Of a stretch of 64,000 nucleotides of DNA, positions 7,766-15,378 are shown piece after piece; position 1 is the first letter of the stretch; every line of letters begins with the position of its first letter. The translations under genes were made by a program, and so were the position numbers. The DNA is taken from positions 1 through 64,000 of the IMG/VR virus record IMGVR_UViG_3300020084_000003; one strand, given 5' to 3'. The notes under the pieces are model-generated. The model did not search any database and was not told the DNA's origin. It was given only the letters and a program-made list of their open reading frames with translations. The DNA is from a virus.

Positions 7766-9597
7766 TTAAACATAAACTCCTTGCGAACATCTGCATTATT
7801 ACCAAACATCATCTCTAGAAGAGATGGATCACTCACCGCAAGCGTGTCTAGTGTAGGCTTGTTAATCACCACATCATACTCCTTCTCTCGCAAAGACGCA
7901 AGACCTTTGATATAACGATGAGTATATCCTTTTGAATCAGTTTTAAACTCATTTGCGCTATCATAGGAATAGAACCACTTGGTATCTTTCCCATTTGTAG
8001 AAATCATGATTGGCGTTCTAGTCAGCTTTAATCTACCATCTTTCACCATACCCGGCCAGAATTTATAAAAGAAACCTAGAAGCAAGGTTGCAATCTTCTC
8101 ACCATCATGGTCTGCGTCTGACAAAATAGCCACATTCTGGTATGTCATATTTTTATATGAATTGGGGTCATTAATATTCAAACCAAGGATATTGATTAGG
8201 TCGCTAAACTCTTTGTTTGCCAGAACCTTTGCAGGGGTTTCTGTCCAAGCATTAAGAGAAACACCGCGAAGCGGGAAGAACCCTGTAGTATCTGGATTTC
8301 TGATCTTAATGCCAAAGCCTAGAGCCGAATCACCCTCTACCAAGAATAGAGTTGCATTTTTTCCACTTGCAGCAATGTGCTTGGCTACTTTTACCTTTTT
8401 AAGTTTCTTTTGTGCAATAGCTGCTTCACGTGCAGCTTCCGCTTCTTTTTTGTTAAGTTGAGCTTCAACAATGGGACCAATAACGTCTTCCATGTCCATG
8501 ATCTTCTTTGCGATATACTTGAAGTCGTATTTAAAAGACTTCTGGAAGTGGTCACGCACCTGTGTCATAGTATTGGTCAGGCGTTCTTTGGTTTGAGAAT
8601 CATACTTTGGATTGACGAAATTTCTTGCGAAAATTACAAAGGTGATGCCATTCTTGATAGTCGATTTGGATACTTCCACTTTATACTTGCGCTTAATCAT
8701 GGCAGTCATTTCATCAATAGTGCCATTAATGACATAATCGACGTATGCGCCACCAAGACGAGTATTCACACCGTTGATGAAGCAATTTTGACGGAAACCA
8801 TCTTCTGAGCCAGTAATGAGGAATGAAACATCATCAGTTGATGAGACAAATTGACTTCCGCCTTCTGGACCAAATTTTTCAGCATAAGCTTTGAATGTGG
8901 TGACACCATCGAAGAAATCTTTTTTACCGTTGAAAGTAAACTTTATTTCAGGGAAACACATTGAAAGGGAAATTAGTCGATCTTTAAGAAGACGAATGGT
9001 ATCAAAATCATTAATTGAATTGCATTCCATAAGATCATAGTCAGGAATAAATGAAACCTGTGTTCCGTTTCCTGCTTTGGTTGATTTTGTAGTTTTAATA
9101 TTAAGGCCACCATCAGAACATTTTACTGTCACCGACTGACCATCTCTCCAAGTTTTTCCTACAAAAGTTTTCGACATGAAGTTTGTGCATGAGCTACCTA
9201 CACCGTTAGCACCGATTGTTGTTCTTTCGTCATCAAAAGACGTGCCAGCATTAACGCGGGTCCATGCTGCTTCTGGACGCAATAGTTTTACGCCATTAGA
9301 ATCTACAACTTCATCTTGTGGAATACCGCGACCATTATCTGTAATGGTTATCTCTTCGCCATCAATGGAAACATCAATCTTATTCGCAAATTTAAATTGT
9401 GTTCTAATTGCTTCATCGACAGAGTTATCTAAAATTTCTGATATGATTTTCAGAACTGCTGGAACATATGTTACCTTCTCGTATTTTCCTAGAACAAAAC
9501 CTTCAATTGTTTCTTTGGAAACAGAACCTACATACATTCCCGGTCTTTTCCTCACATGCTCACGTGGGGATAAGATTTCGAATTTTTCTTTACTCAT
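7762..9597 (-). CDS. 39: DNA topoisomerase II large subunit (gp39-like, with TOPRIM)
   Basis: A 611-residue GyrB-type ATPase subunit. The GHKL ATPase motifs are EILDNSVDEA, DNGRGIP and GANGVGSS in the first 125 residues. A TOPRIM domain follows, with LFLVEGDSA near 417 and DADHDGEKI near 492. In T4 this subunit is split into genes 39 and 60; here both parts are in one continuous frame. The start at 9597 is chosen over 9615 because AGAAGGAAA lies just upstream. A consensus promoter at 9646-9674 lies immediately before it. Confidence 0.95.
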   Translation of the reverse strand: MSKEKFEILSPREHVRKRPGMYVGSVSKETIEGFVLGKYEKVTYVPAVLKIISEILDNSVDEAIRTQFKFANKIDVSIDGEEITITDNGRGIPQDEVVDSNGVKLLRPEAAWTRVNAGTSFDDERTTIGANGVGSSCTNFMSKTFVGKTWRDGQSVTVKCSDGGLNIKTTKSTKAGNGTQVSFIPDYDLMECNSINDFDTIRLLKDRLISLSMCFPEIKFTFNGKKDFFDGVTTFKAYAEKFGPEGGSQFVSSTDDVSFLITGSEDGFRQNCFINGVNTRLGGAYVDYVINGTIDEMTAMIKRKYKVEVSKSTIKNGITFVIFARNFVNPKYDSQTKERLTNTMTQVRDHFQKSFKYDFKYIAKKIMDMEDVIGPIVEAQLNKKEAEAAREAAIAQKKLKKVKVAKHIAASGKNATLFLVEGDSALGFGIKIRNPDTTGFFPLRGVSLNAWTETPAKVLANKEFSDLINILGLNINDPNSYKNMTYQNVAILSDADHDGEKIATLLLGFFYKFWPGMVKDGRLKLTRTPIMISTNGKDTKWFYSYDSANEFKTDSKGYTHRYIKGLASLREKEYDVVINKPTLDTLAVSDPSLLEMMFGNNADVRKEFMFK

Positions 9598-9645
9598 TAG
9601 AGTTTCCTTCTTCATATTTTACTTGTGATTCTCAAAACAGCCTTC

Positions 9646-9674
9646 ATCATACACGATGTGCATGATGTTGTCAA
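9646..9674 (-). promoter_or_regulatory. Consensus sigma70-type promoter for gp39/gp52
   Basis: On the minus strand TTGACA (9669-9674), a 17-nt spacer, and TATGAT (9646-9651). It lies about 50 nt before the gp39 start. A GANTC site (9627-9631) falls in the early transcribed region. Confidence 0.85.
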
Positions 9675-9758
9675 CCATGTTATAACAGTAATAAATGAAA
9701 AAGAATCATAAGATTCTATAACGACTCTATAGAATCTAACAGAATCAAATAATTATGA

Positions 9759-9788
9759 CGGGCGAAGCCCGAAAACGCGAAGCGTTTT
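9759..9788. terminator. Two tandem GCGAAGC mini-hairpins, terminator-like
   Basis: CGGGC-GAA-GCCCG (9759-9771) is followed directly by AAAACGC-GAA-GCGTTTT (9772-9788). Both cores are GCGAAGC, a DNA heptamer known for forming exceptionally stable mini-hairpins. On the minus-strand transcript the first hairpin met is followed by UUUUC, so it could terminate transcription arriving from uvsW. Confidence 0.6.
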
Positions 9789-9913
9789 TCATTACTTTAC
9801 AGAATCTTACGACTCTATAAGACTCATTAAGAATCATAAGATTCTATACATAATACTAGACTCTATAGTAATATTAGTATTATGATTCTTTATGATTCTT
9901 AGGGATTATAAAT

Positions 9914-9942
9914 GTTATAACGTAAATCGAGCCAAGAGTCAA
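9914..9942 (-). promoter_or_regulatory. Sigma70-type promoter with GANTC in its -35 box
   Basis: On the minus strand TTGACT (9937-9942), a 17-nt spacer, and TATAAC (9914-9919). The -35 box extends to TTGACTC and so contains a GANTC site (9936-9940). It would transcribe the GANTC-rich leader toward gp39. Confidence 0.6.
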
Positions 9943-9988
9943 GAAGAAAATTGAACTTTGTCGATTTATTTTTTTCTTCTTGACTCTT
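9934..9988. repeat. Perfect 17-bp inverted repeat
   Basis: Arms 9934-9950 and 9972-9988 are exact reverse complements around a 21-nt spacer. Each arm contains TTGACTC reading outward from the centre, giving candidate divergent -35 boxes. TAAATCGA (9923-9930) can alternatively pair with TCGATTTA (9961-9968) in the spacer, so two mutually exclusive folds are possible. Confidence 0.75.
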
Positions 9989-10036
9989 ACCCTATTTTAG
10001 AGTAGATTATAATAACCATAGTGACAGTGATTCGCA

Positions 10037-11554
10037 CTATAGGTCTACAGTGTAGACTTTAACCTCAAAACCTTCTTCTGCATATATCTCAAGTCTTTTA
10101 GCAAAATGCTGGTATGAATAGTTACCATTGTTTGTGCTGCTTGTCAATAGGTCGCCTATGTCATAAAGGACAGTATCATCTGATCCATTACCTTTTCTAA
10201 GTAATCTACCTATAGACTGCAATGTTTTAACTTCACCTTTGGTTCCAGATGCAAATATGGCATTGTCAATTCTTTTAATTGAAACACCAGTAGACGTGGT
10301 TCCTGATGAAGCAACAATATCATATACTTTTTCTGGATTAGATTCTATCTGCTGTCTCATTTCTTCTCTAACGTCAACATCTACTTTGCCATGAATAAAG
10401 AATACTACTCTTCCTTCTCTTTCAAACATTTCAGCAAGTATTTTACCATGAGTGTCTACATCATCAAACAAAATCAAATTGTTCTTCCCATCTAATGATG
10501 CAACAAGATTTTTAATGAACTCATTTCTAGAATCACTAGCCTTCAAAAATGCTTTCTCCAAAGGATATTTCATCTTACCTTTTTTGCTATTATGAATCTT
10601 GTTGTCATTCTCTAGCTGTTTCAATGCTTCTCTAAATCTTTTCTTTTCATCTTTTGTATGATTTAACAGTATTGCCTTGATTTTGAATTTTGCAGTTACG
10701 TTATTGTCAATCATCTCTTTAGTAGAAATGTATTTGCGTATCTTGCCAAACATGCCTTCAAGGTTCAGTCTATGCACTTTTGATTCGGAAGATATTGTTC
10801 CAGTAAATCCATGTCTGAAATAACATTCTGGCAAAGAGTCCATTATTGTTGTGAGTGATTTAGAGTCGAACGTATGCGCTTCATCTCCCAACACACATCC
10901 AAATTCAGAAAAGAACTTGCTGTCCTTTTTGACCAAAGTATGCCATGTTGAAACAACTATTTTTGTGCCGGGATCATCATTAACGCCATCGCCCATCATC
11001 CCTATGAATTCTCTTGGGCAATTATATGAAACAAAGTCGCTGACCATTTGTTTAGTCAACTGTATTCTAGGAACTACAATCAAAACTCTTACATCATAAT
11101 TTATGATATAAAACATTGCGATGATATATTGAATTAAAGATTTACCGGAACTGGTCGGACTGAGGTTCAAGCTTCTGCCATCTTTTATCGCGTCGGTAAT
11201 ATATTTCGCTTGATAGTCGTGCAGAGTGTATGGTATCTTTAGCTTGGTAGCGAGATTCGTGATATCTTCCTCGGTTACAGCGTCACCGTAAAACACATCC
11301 TTGTGTATGTCAATAGTGTATTCACGTTCATCCGCAAACTTTTTTAATAAATTTATGAGGCCAACATACAAGCTCTGGTCTTTGGTAGAGAATATACGTA
11401 TATAACCATCCCAGATGCGATTGCGGTATTTTGGGTGGTGTTGGTAGTTTTTTGGTCTGAAAGTGAAATAATCAGAAATTTCCTGTAAAATGCCTCTATC
11501 AGCTTCTACATGAAGATGTATAGCATTTTTGATAGTTACCTTAATATCAGCCAT
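10037..11554 (-). CDS. uvsW: UvsW-like RNA/DNA helicase
   Basis: A 505-residue superfamily 2 helicase, near the T4 UvsW length. The N-terminal substrate-binding domain contains RPKNYQHHPKYRNRIWDG. Walker A is PTSSGKS (133-139) and motif II is DEAH near 224. Motif III is FTGTI, and the C-terminal motif VI is SIGRLLRKG. UvsW unwinds R-loops and branched DNA and shuts off origin-dependent replication when recombination-dependent replication starts. The start overlaps the end of the inserted GIY-YIG gene by 8 nt. It sits downstream of uvsY as in T4. Confidence 0.93.
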   Translation of the reverse strand: MADIKVTIKNAIHLHVEADRGILQEISDYFTFRPKNYQHHPKYRNRIWDGYIRIFSTKDQSLYVGLINLLKKFADEREYTIDIHKDVFYGDAVTEEDITNLATKLKIPYTLHDYQAKYITDAIKDGRSLNLSPTSSGKSLIQYIIAMFYIINYDVRVLIVVPRIQLTKQMVSDFVSYNCPREFIGMMGDGVNDDPGTKIVVSTWHTLVKKDSKFFSEFGCVLGDEAHTFDSKSLTTIMDSLPECYFRHGFTGTISSESKVHRLNLEGMFGKIRKYISTKEMIDNNVTAKFKIKAILLNHTKDEKKRFREALKQLENDNKIHNSKKGKMKYPLEKAFLKASDSRNEFIKNLVASLDGKNNLILFDDVDTHGKILAEMFEREGRVVFFIHGKVDVDVREEMRQQIESNPEKVYDIVASSGTTSTGVSIKRIDNAIFASGTKGEVKTLQSIGRLLRKGNGSDDTVLYDIGDLLTSSTNNGNYSYQHFAKRLEIYAEEGFEVKVYTVDL

Positions 11555-12413
11555 TCAATATCCAATCTCTACATTTCTTAGTTTTGTTTGTTAACAGGTT
11601 GCTTACACTTGTTACTGGTATATTAGTATTTTTAATAAATTCGTGTCTAGTGCATTCCATTGTTTCTTTTGTTTTTGTGTTAAAAAACTTGTATATTTTA
11701 ACATCTTTGTTAAAGTTTTTAGTTCTATCAAAATCATCTATTGTAGATGCTAGTTTCCAACCTTTGTAGCTTTTCTCTTTGCCATTTAAAAGGTTTGTTA
11801 ATGAAGCAACATTTCCTGATAGTTTATTAAATTCACTTCTAGTGAGGGACATTTTTTCACCATTAGGTGAAATGAAATCATATTTATTTTTATCTAATTT
11901 ATAGTGATGGTCGTTTATTCTAAGTTTATAATTCAAGTAATCCTCAGTTATTGTGTCATTTTCTTCCATAATGAACCAGTTTTTATAGCTTCTTATGATA
12001 TTTAGCTTAACTTGACTAAAACCAGTTTTACTATTATATTTCTTAGACATGTCGTAAATCGTCGCATATTCCACTCTTCCATCTGCATTACCCCATTTAT
12101 ATATTGTAGGATCATACATAGGATGCGTTTTACCAGAATATTTCGGTGGATTGGCATTCAAGCACAAGTTCATACATAAACTATTTTGATAGTTATTTAG
12201 TATATGAAATTCTTCTCTAACTACATTTTCTTCGTCCGATCCACAATATTCTATGACTTCTTTAGTTAAGTTTGTCTTATTTTCATGAGTTTGTATCCAT
12301 TTACCGCTACCTAAATATGGGTCTTCAAGAGCATCTTCATATCTAGATGTAGTTCTTTTTCCAATATAAAATCTGCCATCTATGTCTGTGACTTTATAAA
12401 CATAGTGAATCAT
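11547..12413 (-). CDS. GIY-YIG homing endonuclease with DNA-binding repeats
   Basis: A 288-residue protein. The N-terminal GIY-YIG nuclease has YVYKVTDIDGRFYIGKRT and a downstream Glu-containing helix; the C-terminal part carries repeated NUMOD-like recognition modules (two SxxxLLxxKxKxxxGW-type units). These are typical of free-standing phage homing endonucleases that copy themselves into related genomes. It is inserted exactly between uvsY and uvsW and overlaps both by a few bases, so it has been fitted into the operon without disrupting either gene. Confidence 0.88.
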   Translation of the reverse strand: MIHYVYKVTDIDGRFYIGKRTTSRYEDALEDPYLGSGKWIQTHENKTNLTKEVIEYCGSDEENVVREEFHILNNYQNSLCMNLCLNANPPKYSGKTHPMYDPTIYKWGNADGRVEYATIYDMSKKYNSKTGFSQVKLNIIRSYKNWFIMEENDTITEDYLNYKLRINDHHYKLDKNKYDFISPNGEKMSLTRSEFNKLSGNVASLTNLLNGKEKSYKGWKLASTIDDFDRTKNFNKDVKIYKFFNTKTKETMECTRHEFIKNTNIPVTSVSNLLTNKTKKCRDWILNG

Positions 12414-12862
12414 CAGGCTACTCCTGACACAAATTTTTCGTATTCTATGATGTTTTTTATATCGAATGATCTTTGGTTTAGCTTTTTAACTATGTCTTCT
12501 AGGTATCTTATGCAATTATCGGTTTCCGCAATAGTTTCGATAAACTTTATTATGTCTGGGTCTGCGTCCATCACTTTTGATACTTCTGATTTAACTAGAC
12601 GTTTGCCATAAACAGGCCAGCCAAGTTCTTTCATTTTTGGTAGGTCCATTTCACCAGAGTAATAATCTATTTTGTTGGATTTTAATTCTGCATATAGAGA
12701 ATTTAGTTTATTCTTCTTAGACACCATCTTGACCAACATGCTGTAGTATTTCTGGTGCAAACTAAGCTGATTTCTGGAATGTTTTGATAGGTCGGGGTCT
12801 GTTCTAAAATCTTCGGAATCTTTGGACCACTCTTCATTTATAGTGTCAATTGTAATAGCCAT
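12413..12862 (-). CDS. uvsY: UvsY-like recombination mediator
   Basis: A 149-residue protein matching T4 UvsY (137 aa) in length, acidic N-terminus and helical organisation. YSMLVKMVSKKNKLNSLYAE corresponds to the lysine-rich DNA-binding region. UvsY helps load UvsX recombinase onto gp32-coated single-stranded DNA. AAAGGATAT precedes the ATG at 12862; an earlier in-frame ATG at 12919 lies inside the upstream gene. The position between a structural gene and uvsW agrees with T4 order. Confidence 0.85.
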   Translation of the reverse strand: MAITIDTINEEWSKDSEDFRTDPDLSKHSRNQLSLHQKYYSMLVKMVSKKNKLNSLYAELKSNKIDYYSGEMDLPKMKELGWPVYGKRLVKSEVSKVMDADPDIIKFIETIAETDNCIRYLEDIVKKLNQRSFDIKNIIEYEKFVSGVA

Positions 12863-12875
12863 ATTATATCCTTTA

Positions 12876-13361
12876 TTAATATCTTTCAATAGTGTAATAA
12901 TTATAGTTAAATGTAGCATCTACTATTAAAGGCTTAGTGTCTGTAAGAGCATTATCAAAGTTAAGATCGCTCAATCCAGACGGGAAAGCATCAAAGAATG
13001 TTACATTTATAGCAGGGTTTTTGCTGCTGTTAAGTATAATAACACTTATATCAGATTTTAGATCATATTTCAAGTCATTTTTCTTGTATTGTGAATGATC
13101 TTGTGGGAAAGCTATGTGATGCATCCAATCAAATAATTCCATATAGTTTTCCATTTTCTCATCAACAAGAAAAGACCATGTTAGCTCATGATAATCCAAC
13201 TTATCATAAGGCACTCTTAGTGGGTTCAATGGTGTTGGCTGAGTTATTGCGTTTGCAGAAATTGATGGAATATTTGTCTTCTGCAAAGTGAATGTTGTAT
13301 TGGGCAATCTCTTGACACTTCCAATGAAATTGTTGGGCGTCATGTAATTTATGAAGGGCAT
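12876..13361 (-). CDS. Tail-tube/tube-initiator family (gp19-like) structural protein
   Basis: A 161-residue protein. The pattern SVKRLPNTTFTLQKTNIPSI, then QPTPLNPLRVPYDKLDY.ELTWSFLVDE, then a C-terminal FFDAFPSGLSDLNFD segment is typical of the phage tail-tube fold seen in T4-like gp19 relatives. It probably forms part of the tail tube or its baseplate initiator. The start at 13361 has AAGAGGAAA upstream. Marine T4-like phages carry such a gene next to uvsY (from memory). Confidence 0.65.
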   Translation of the reverse strand: MPFINYMTPNNFIGSVKRLPNTTFTLQKTNIPSISANAITQPTPLNPLRVPYDKLDYHELTWSFLVDEKMENYMELFDWMHHIAFPQDHSQYKKNDLKYDLKSDISVIILNSSKNPAINVTFFDAFPSGLSDLNFDNALTDTKPLIVDATFNYNYYTIERY

Positions 13362-13371
13362 ATGTTTCCTC

Positions 13372-13400
13372 TTGACATGGAATGGATATAAGTCTATAGT
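13372..13400 (+). promoter_or_regulatory. Sigma70-type promoter
   Basis: TTGACA (13372-13377), 17 nt, TATAGT (13395-13400), 28 nt before the sirtuin start. It begins the plus-strand accessory operon and diverges from the uvsY operon. Confidence 0.85.
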
Positions 13401-13428
13401 GTTCTTCTGAATGAAAAGGAGAAGAATC

Positions 13429-14151
13429 ATGAATATATTTATACTCACCGGAGCAGGAATTTCCGCAGATAGTGGAATGCAAACATTTCGGGACGTTAAT
13501 TCTGGAATCTGGGCGAATCACAATCTTCAAGATGTTTGCGTTGCTGGCGCTTTTGAAAAAAATCCAGAACTGGTGAACAATTTCTACAACATGCGGCGGC
13601 ATGAATCTGATTCGCATGAACCGAATGCGGCGCATTACGCTATTGCGGAATATCAGAAGAAAACCAAAAATAATGTTGTTTTGGTTACGCAAAATATCGA
13701 CAACTACCATGAGCTTGCTGGTTCGCCAGTAATCAAAATGCATGGTGATCTATACAAGATGTATTGCATCAATTGCGGCGAATATTTCCGGGTAACAAAA
13801 GGCTATGTTCACGATATCAATGAAGCTTGCCGGGATTGCGGTCAAACTCGGTCAATTCGGCCAGACGTTGTTTTCTTTGGTGAAGACATTGAAATCAACG
13901 AATTTGAATTGAATCGGTTTTTGCGGAAAGATGCAAATGGGGAACGGCTTGCCTACTTCATTGCCATTGGAACCTCTGGAAACGTCTATCCGGCTGCTGG
14001 TATGGTCAAGAAAGCACATTTTCACTCCAAGAAGGTGTATATCAACTTGACTCCTGACCATGCATCGCATATCTTCAATGACAAGCGAATCGGTCGGGCC
14101 AAAGATACTGTTCCGGCATTTTTTGAAGAGCTATATTTGATGCATGGTTAG
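13429..14151 (+). CDS. Sir2-family NAD-dependent deacylase (sirtuin)
   Basis: A 240-residue compact sirtuin. Diagnostic motifs: GAGISADSG (8-16) for NAD binding, TQNIDNYH (87-94), catalytic His105 in KMHGD, zinc Cys pairs at 113/116 and 134/137, RPDVVFFGE (144-152) and GTSGNVYPA (171-179). Sirtuins remove acyl groups from lysines or consume NAD. The start at 13429 follows AAAAGGAGAAG. By eye nearly every Arg codon is CGG (about 11 of 12), unlike neighbouring genes that use CGT or AGA, suggesting recent acquisition. Possible roles are altering host protein acylation or NAD-based defence. Confidence 0.92.
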   Translation: MNIFILTGAGISADSGMQTFRDVNSGIWANHNLQDVCVAGAFEKNPELVNNFYNMRRHESDSHEPNAAHYAIAEYQKKTKNNVVLVTQNIDNYHELAGSPVIKMHGDLYKMYCINCGEYFRVTKGYVHDINEACRDCGQTRSIRPDVVFFGEDIEINEFELNRFLRKDANGERLAYFIAIGTSGNVYPAAGMVKKAHFHSKKVYINLTPDHASHIFNDKRIGRAKDTVPAFFEELYLMHG

Positions 14152-14160
14152 GAGAATAAA

Positions 14161-15378
14161 ATGAGCGTTAGGACTTACATGGTTGGTGGTGCAGTTCGGG
14201 ACATGCTGATGGGCATCGAACCCAAGGATATTGATTATGTGGTCGTAGGCGCTACTCCTGATTACATGGAAAATGTTCTTGGAATGAAACGTGTCGGGCA
14301 GGACTTTCCAGTTTTTCTTGATGAAAATGGCGACGAATATGCTCTGGCGCGTCGTGAGCGTTCTACCGGTGAAGGCTATGTTGACTTTCAATTTGAAGTT
14401 GACGGTGTTTCTCTGGCCGAGGATTTGCTTCGTCGTGACCTGACCATCAATGCAATCGCTAAAAATAAGGACATTGGTAATATCTTTGATCCTTATGGTG
14501 GTCGTGCAGATATCGAAGATAAAATCTTCCGTCCTGTGTCGGATGCTTTCATGGAAGACCCGGTGCGCGTTCTGCGCGTTGCACGTCTACGTGCGCGTTA
14601 CGGCGCGGATTGGACCCTTTCTGACGAGCTACGTATTATGGTAAAAAAGATGGTGAAAAAAGGTGTTCTTTCAAATCTTCAACCTGATCGAGTTTGGAAA
14701 GAAATGAGCCGTGCGCTCATGGAACCAAACCCTCGCCTTTTCTTTGATACTCTATATGAATTGGATGCTTTACATGTAGTTTTTCCTGAGATTTATAAAA
14801 TGTTGACTTCGTTGGAGCCAATTTTTTATCATCCTGAAAAAAATACGTATGAACATACCATGTTGGTTCTTACTCAAGCTGCTAATTTTGGATATGATAT
14901 TGAAACCCGATTTTCATGCTTGATGCATGACATTGGCAAAACTCTGACGACTTTTGATAAATTTCCTGCACATTATGGTCATGATATTAAAGGTGTAGAG
15001 CTTGTTGAACAATTTGGACACAAATATAAAATTCCGAGTAAGATGATTAAAATAGCAAAATTTGCTACCAGATATCATATGTATGGGCATAAGCTTGGAG
15101 AAATGAATCCAAAGACAATAGTAAAAATGTTTGATGAAATCAATCTTTCTTCCCAGAAAATTGATTTCGTTGTAAATCTAAAAAACGTTTTTGAATGTGA
15201 CGAAAGAGGTCGGCTTGGTTACGAACATGTAATTGTAGATGATAAATCAATTATCATTGATTGGGCTAATTCTTATATCGGTGTTAAATTTGATGATGTG
15301 TTTCCTAATGGAGAAACAAATGTTAATAAGATTAAAGATGGGATGTTTAGAAAAAGATGTGCAGCGATAAAGAAATAG
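14161..15378 (+). CDS. cca: CCA-adding tRNA nucleotidyltransferase with HD domain
   Basis: A 405-residue protein, close to bacterial CCA enzymes (about 410). GGAVRD (9-14) and DIDYVVVG (23-30) are the class II nucleotidyltransferase core; RRDLTINAIA follows; a C-terminal HD phosphohydrolase motif (LMHDIGK, near 254-260) is as in the multifunctional bacterial enzyme. It would add or repair the 3' CCA of tRNAs. Arg codons switch from CGT/CGC to AGA after about 14750, so the 3' third has different codon use. The 3' end overlaps a GIY-YIG gene by 22 nt but ends with a normal-looking C-terminus. Confidence 0.93.
   Translation: MSVRTYMVGGAVRDMLMGIEPKDIDYVVVGATPDYMENVLGMKRVGQDFPVFLDENGDEYALARRERSTGEGYVDFQFEVDGVSLAEDLLRRDLTINAIAKNKDIGNIFDPYGGRADIEDKIFRPVSDAFMEDPVRVLRVARLRARYGADWTLSDELRIMVKKMVKKGVLSNLQPDRVWKEMSRALMEPNPRLFFDTLYELDALHVVFPEIYKMLTSLEPIFYHPEKNTYEHTMLVLTQAANFGYDIETRFSCLMHDIGKTLTTFDKFPAHYGHDIKGVELVEQFGHKYKIPSKMIKIAKFATRYHMYGHKLGEMNPKTIVKMFDEINLSSQKIDFVVNLKNVFECDERGRLGYEHVIVDDKSIIIDWANSYIGVKFDDVFPNGETNVNKIKDGMFRKRCAAIKK

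Larger units (their letters stand above)
9598..10036. other. Non-coding, GANTC-dense regulatory/origin-like region
   Basis: No plausible gene. There are 17 GANTC sites between 9627 and 10033, 13 of them in 9703-9898, where chance predicts about one. Two copies of the palindrome AGAATCATAAGATTCT lie at 9702-9717 and 9830-9845, with related ACTCTATA repeats between them. The region also holds two promoters firing toward gp39, two tandem GAA-loop hairpins and a 17-bp inverted repeat. It separates uvsW from the topoisomerase genes. Known biology: GANTC is methylated by CcrM in Alphaproteobacteria. Function as an origin or methylation-sensitive switch is inference. Confidence 0.75.

Noticed and set aside
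9980-10008. Plus-strand promoter TTGACT-17-TAGATT
   Set aside because: The -10 is weak and it would only transcribe antisense to uvsW; kept as part of the inverted-repeat observation only.
9616-10036. Repeat-rich intergenic region as a CRISPR array
   Set aside because: The repeats are short, palindromic and irregularly spaced, with no uniform spacers and no cas genes.
15357-15378. GIY-YIG gene truncating cca
   Set aside because: The overlap is only 22 nt in another frame, and the cca product keeps a normal length and C-terminus.
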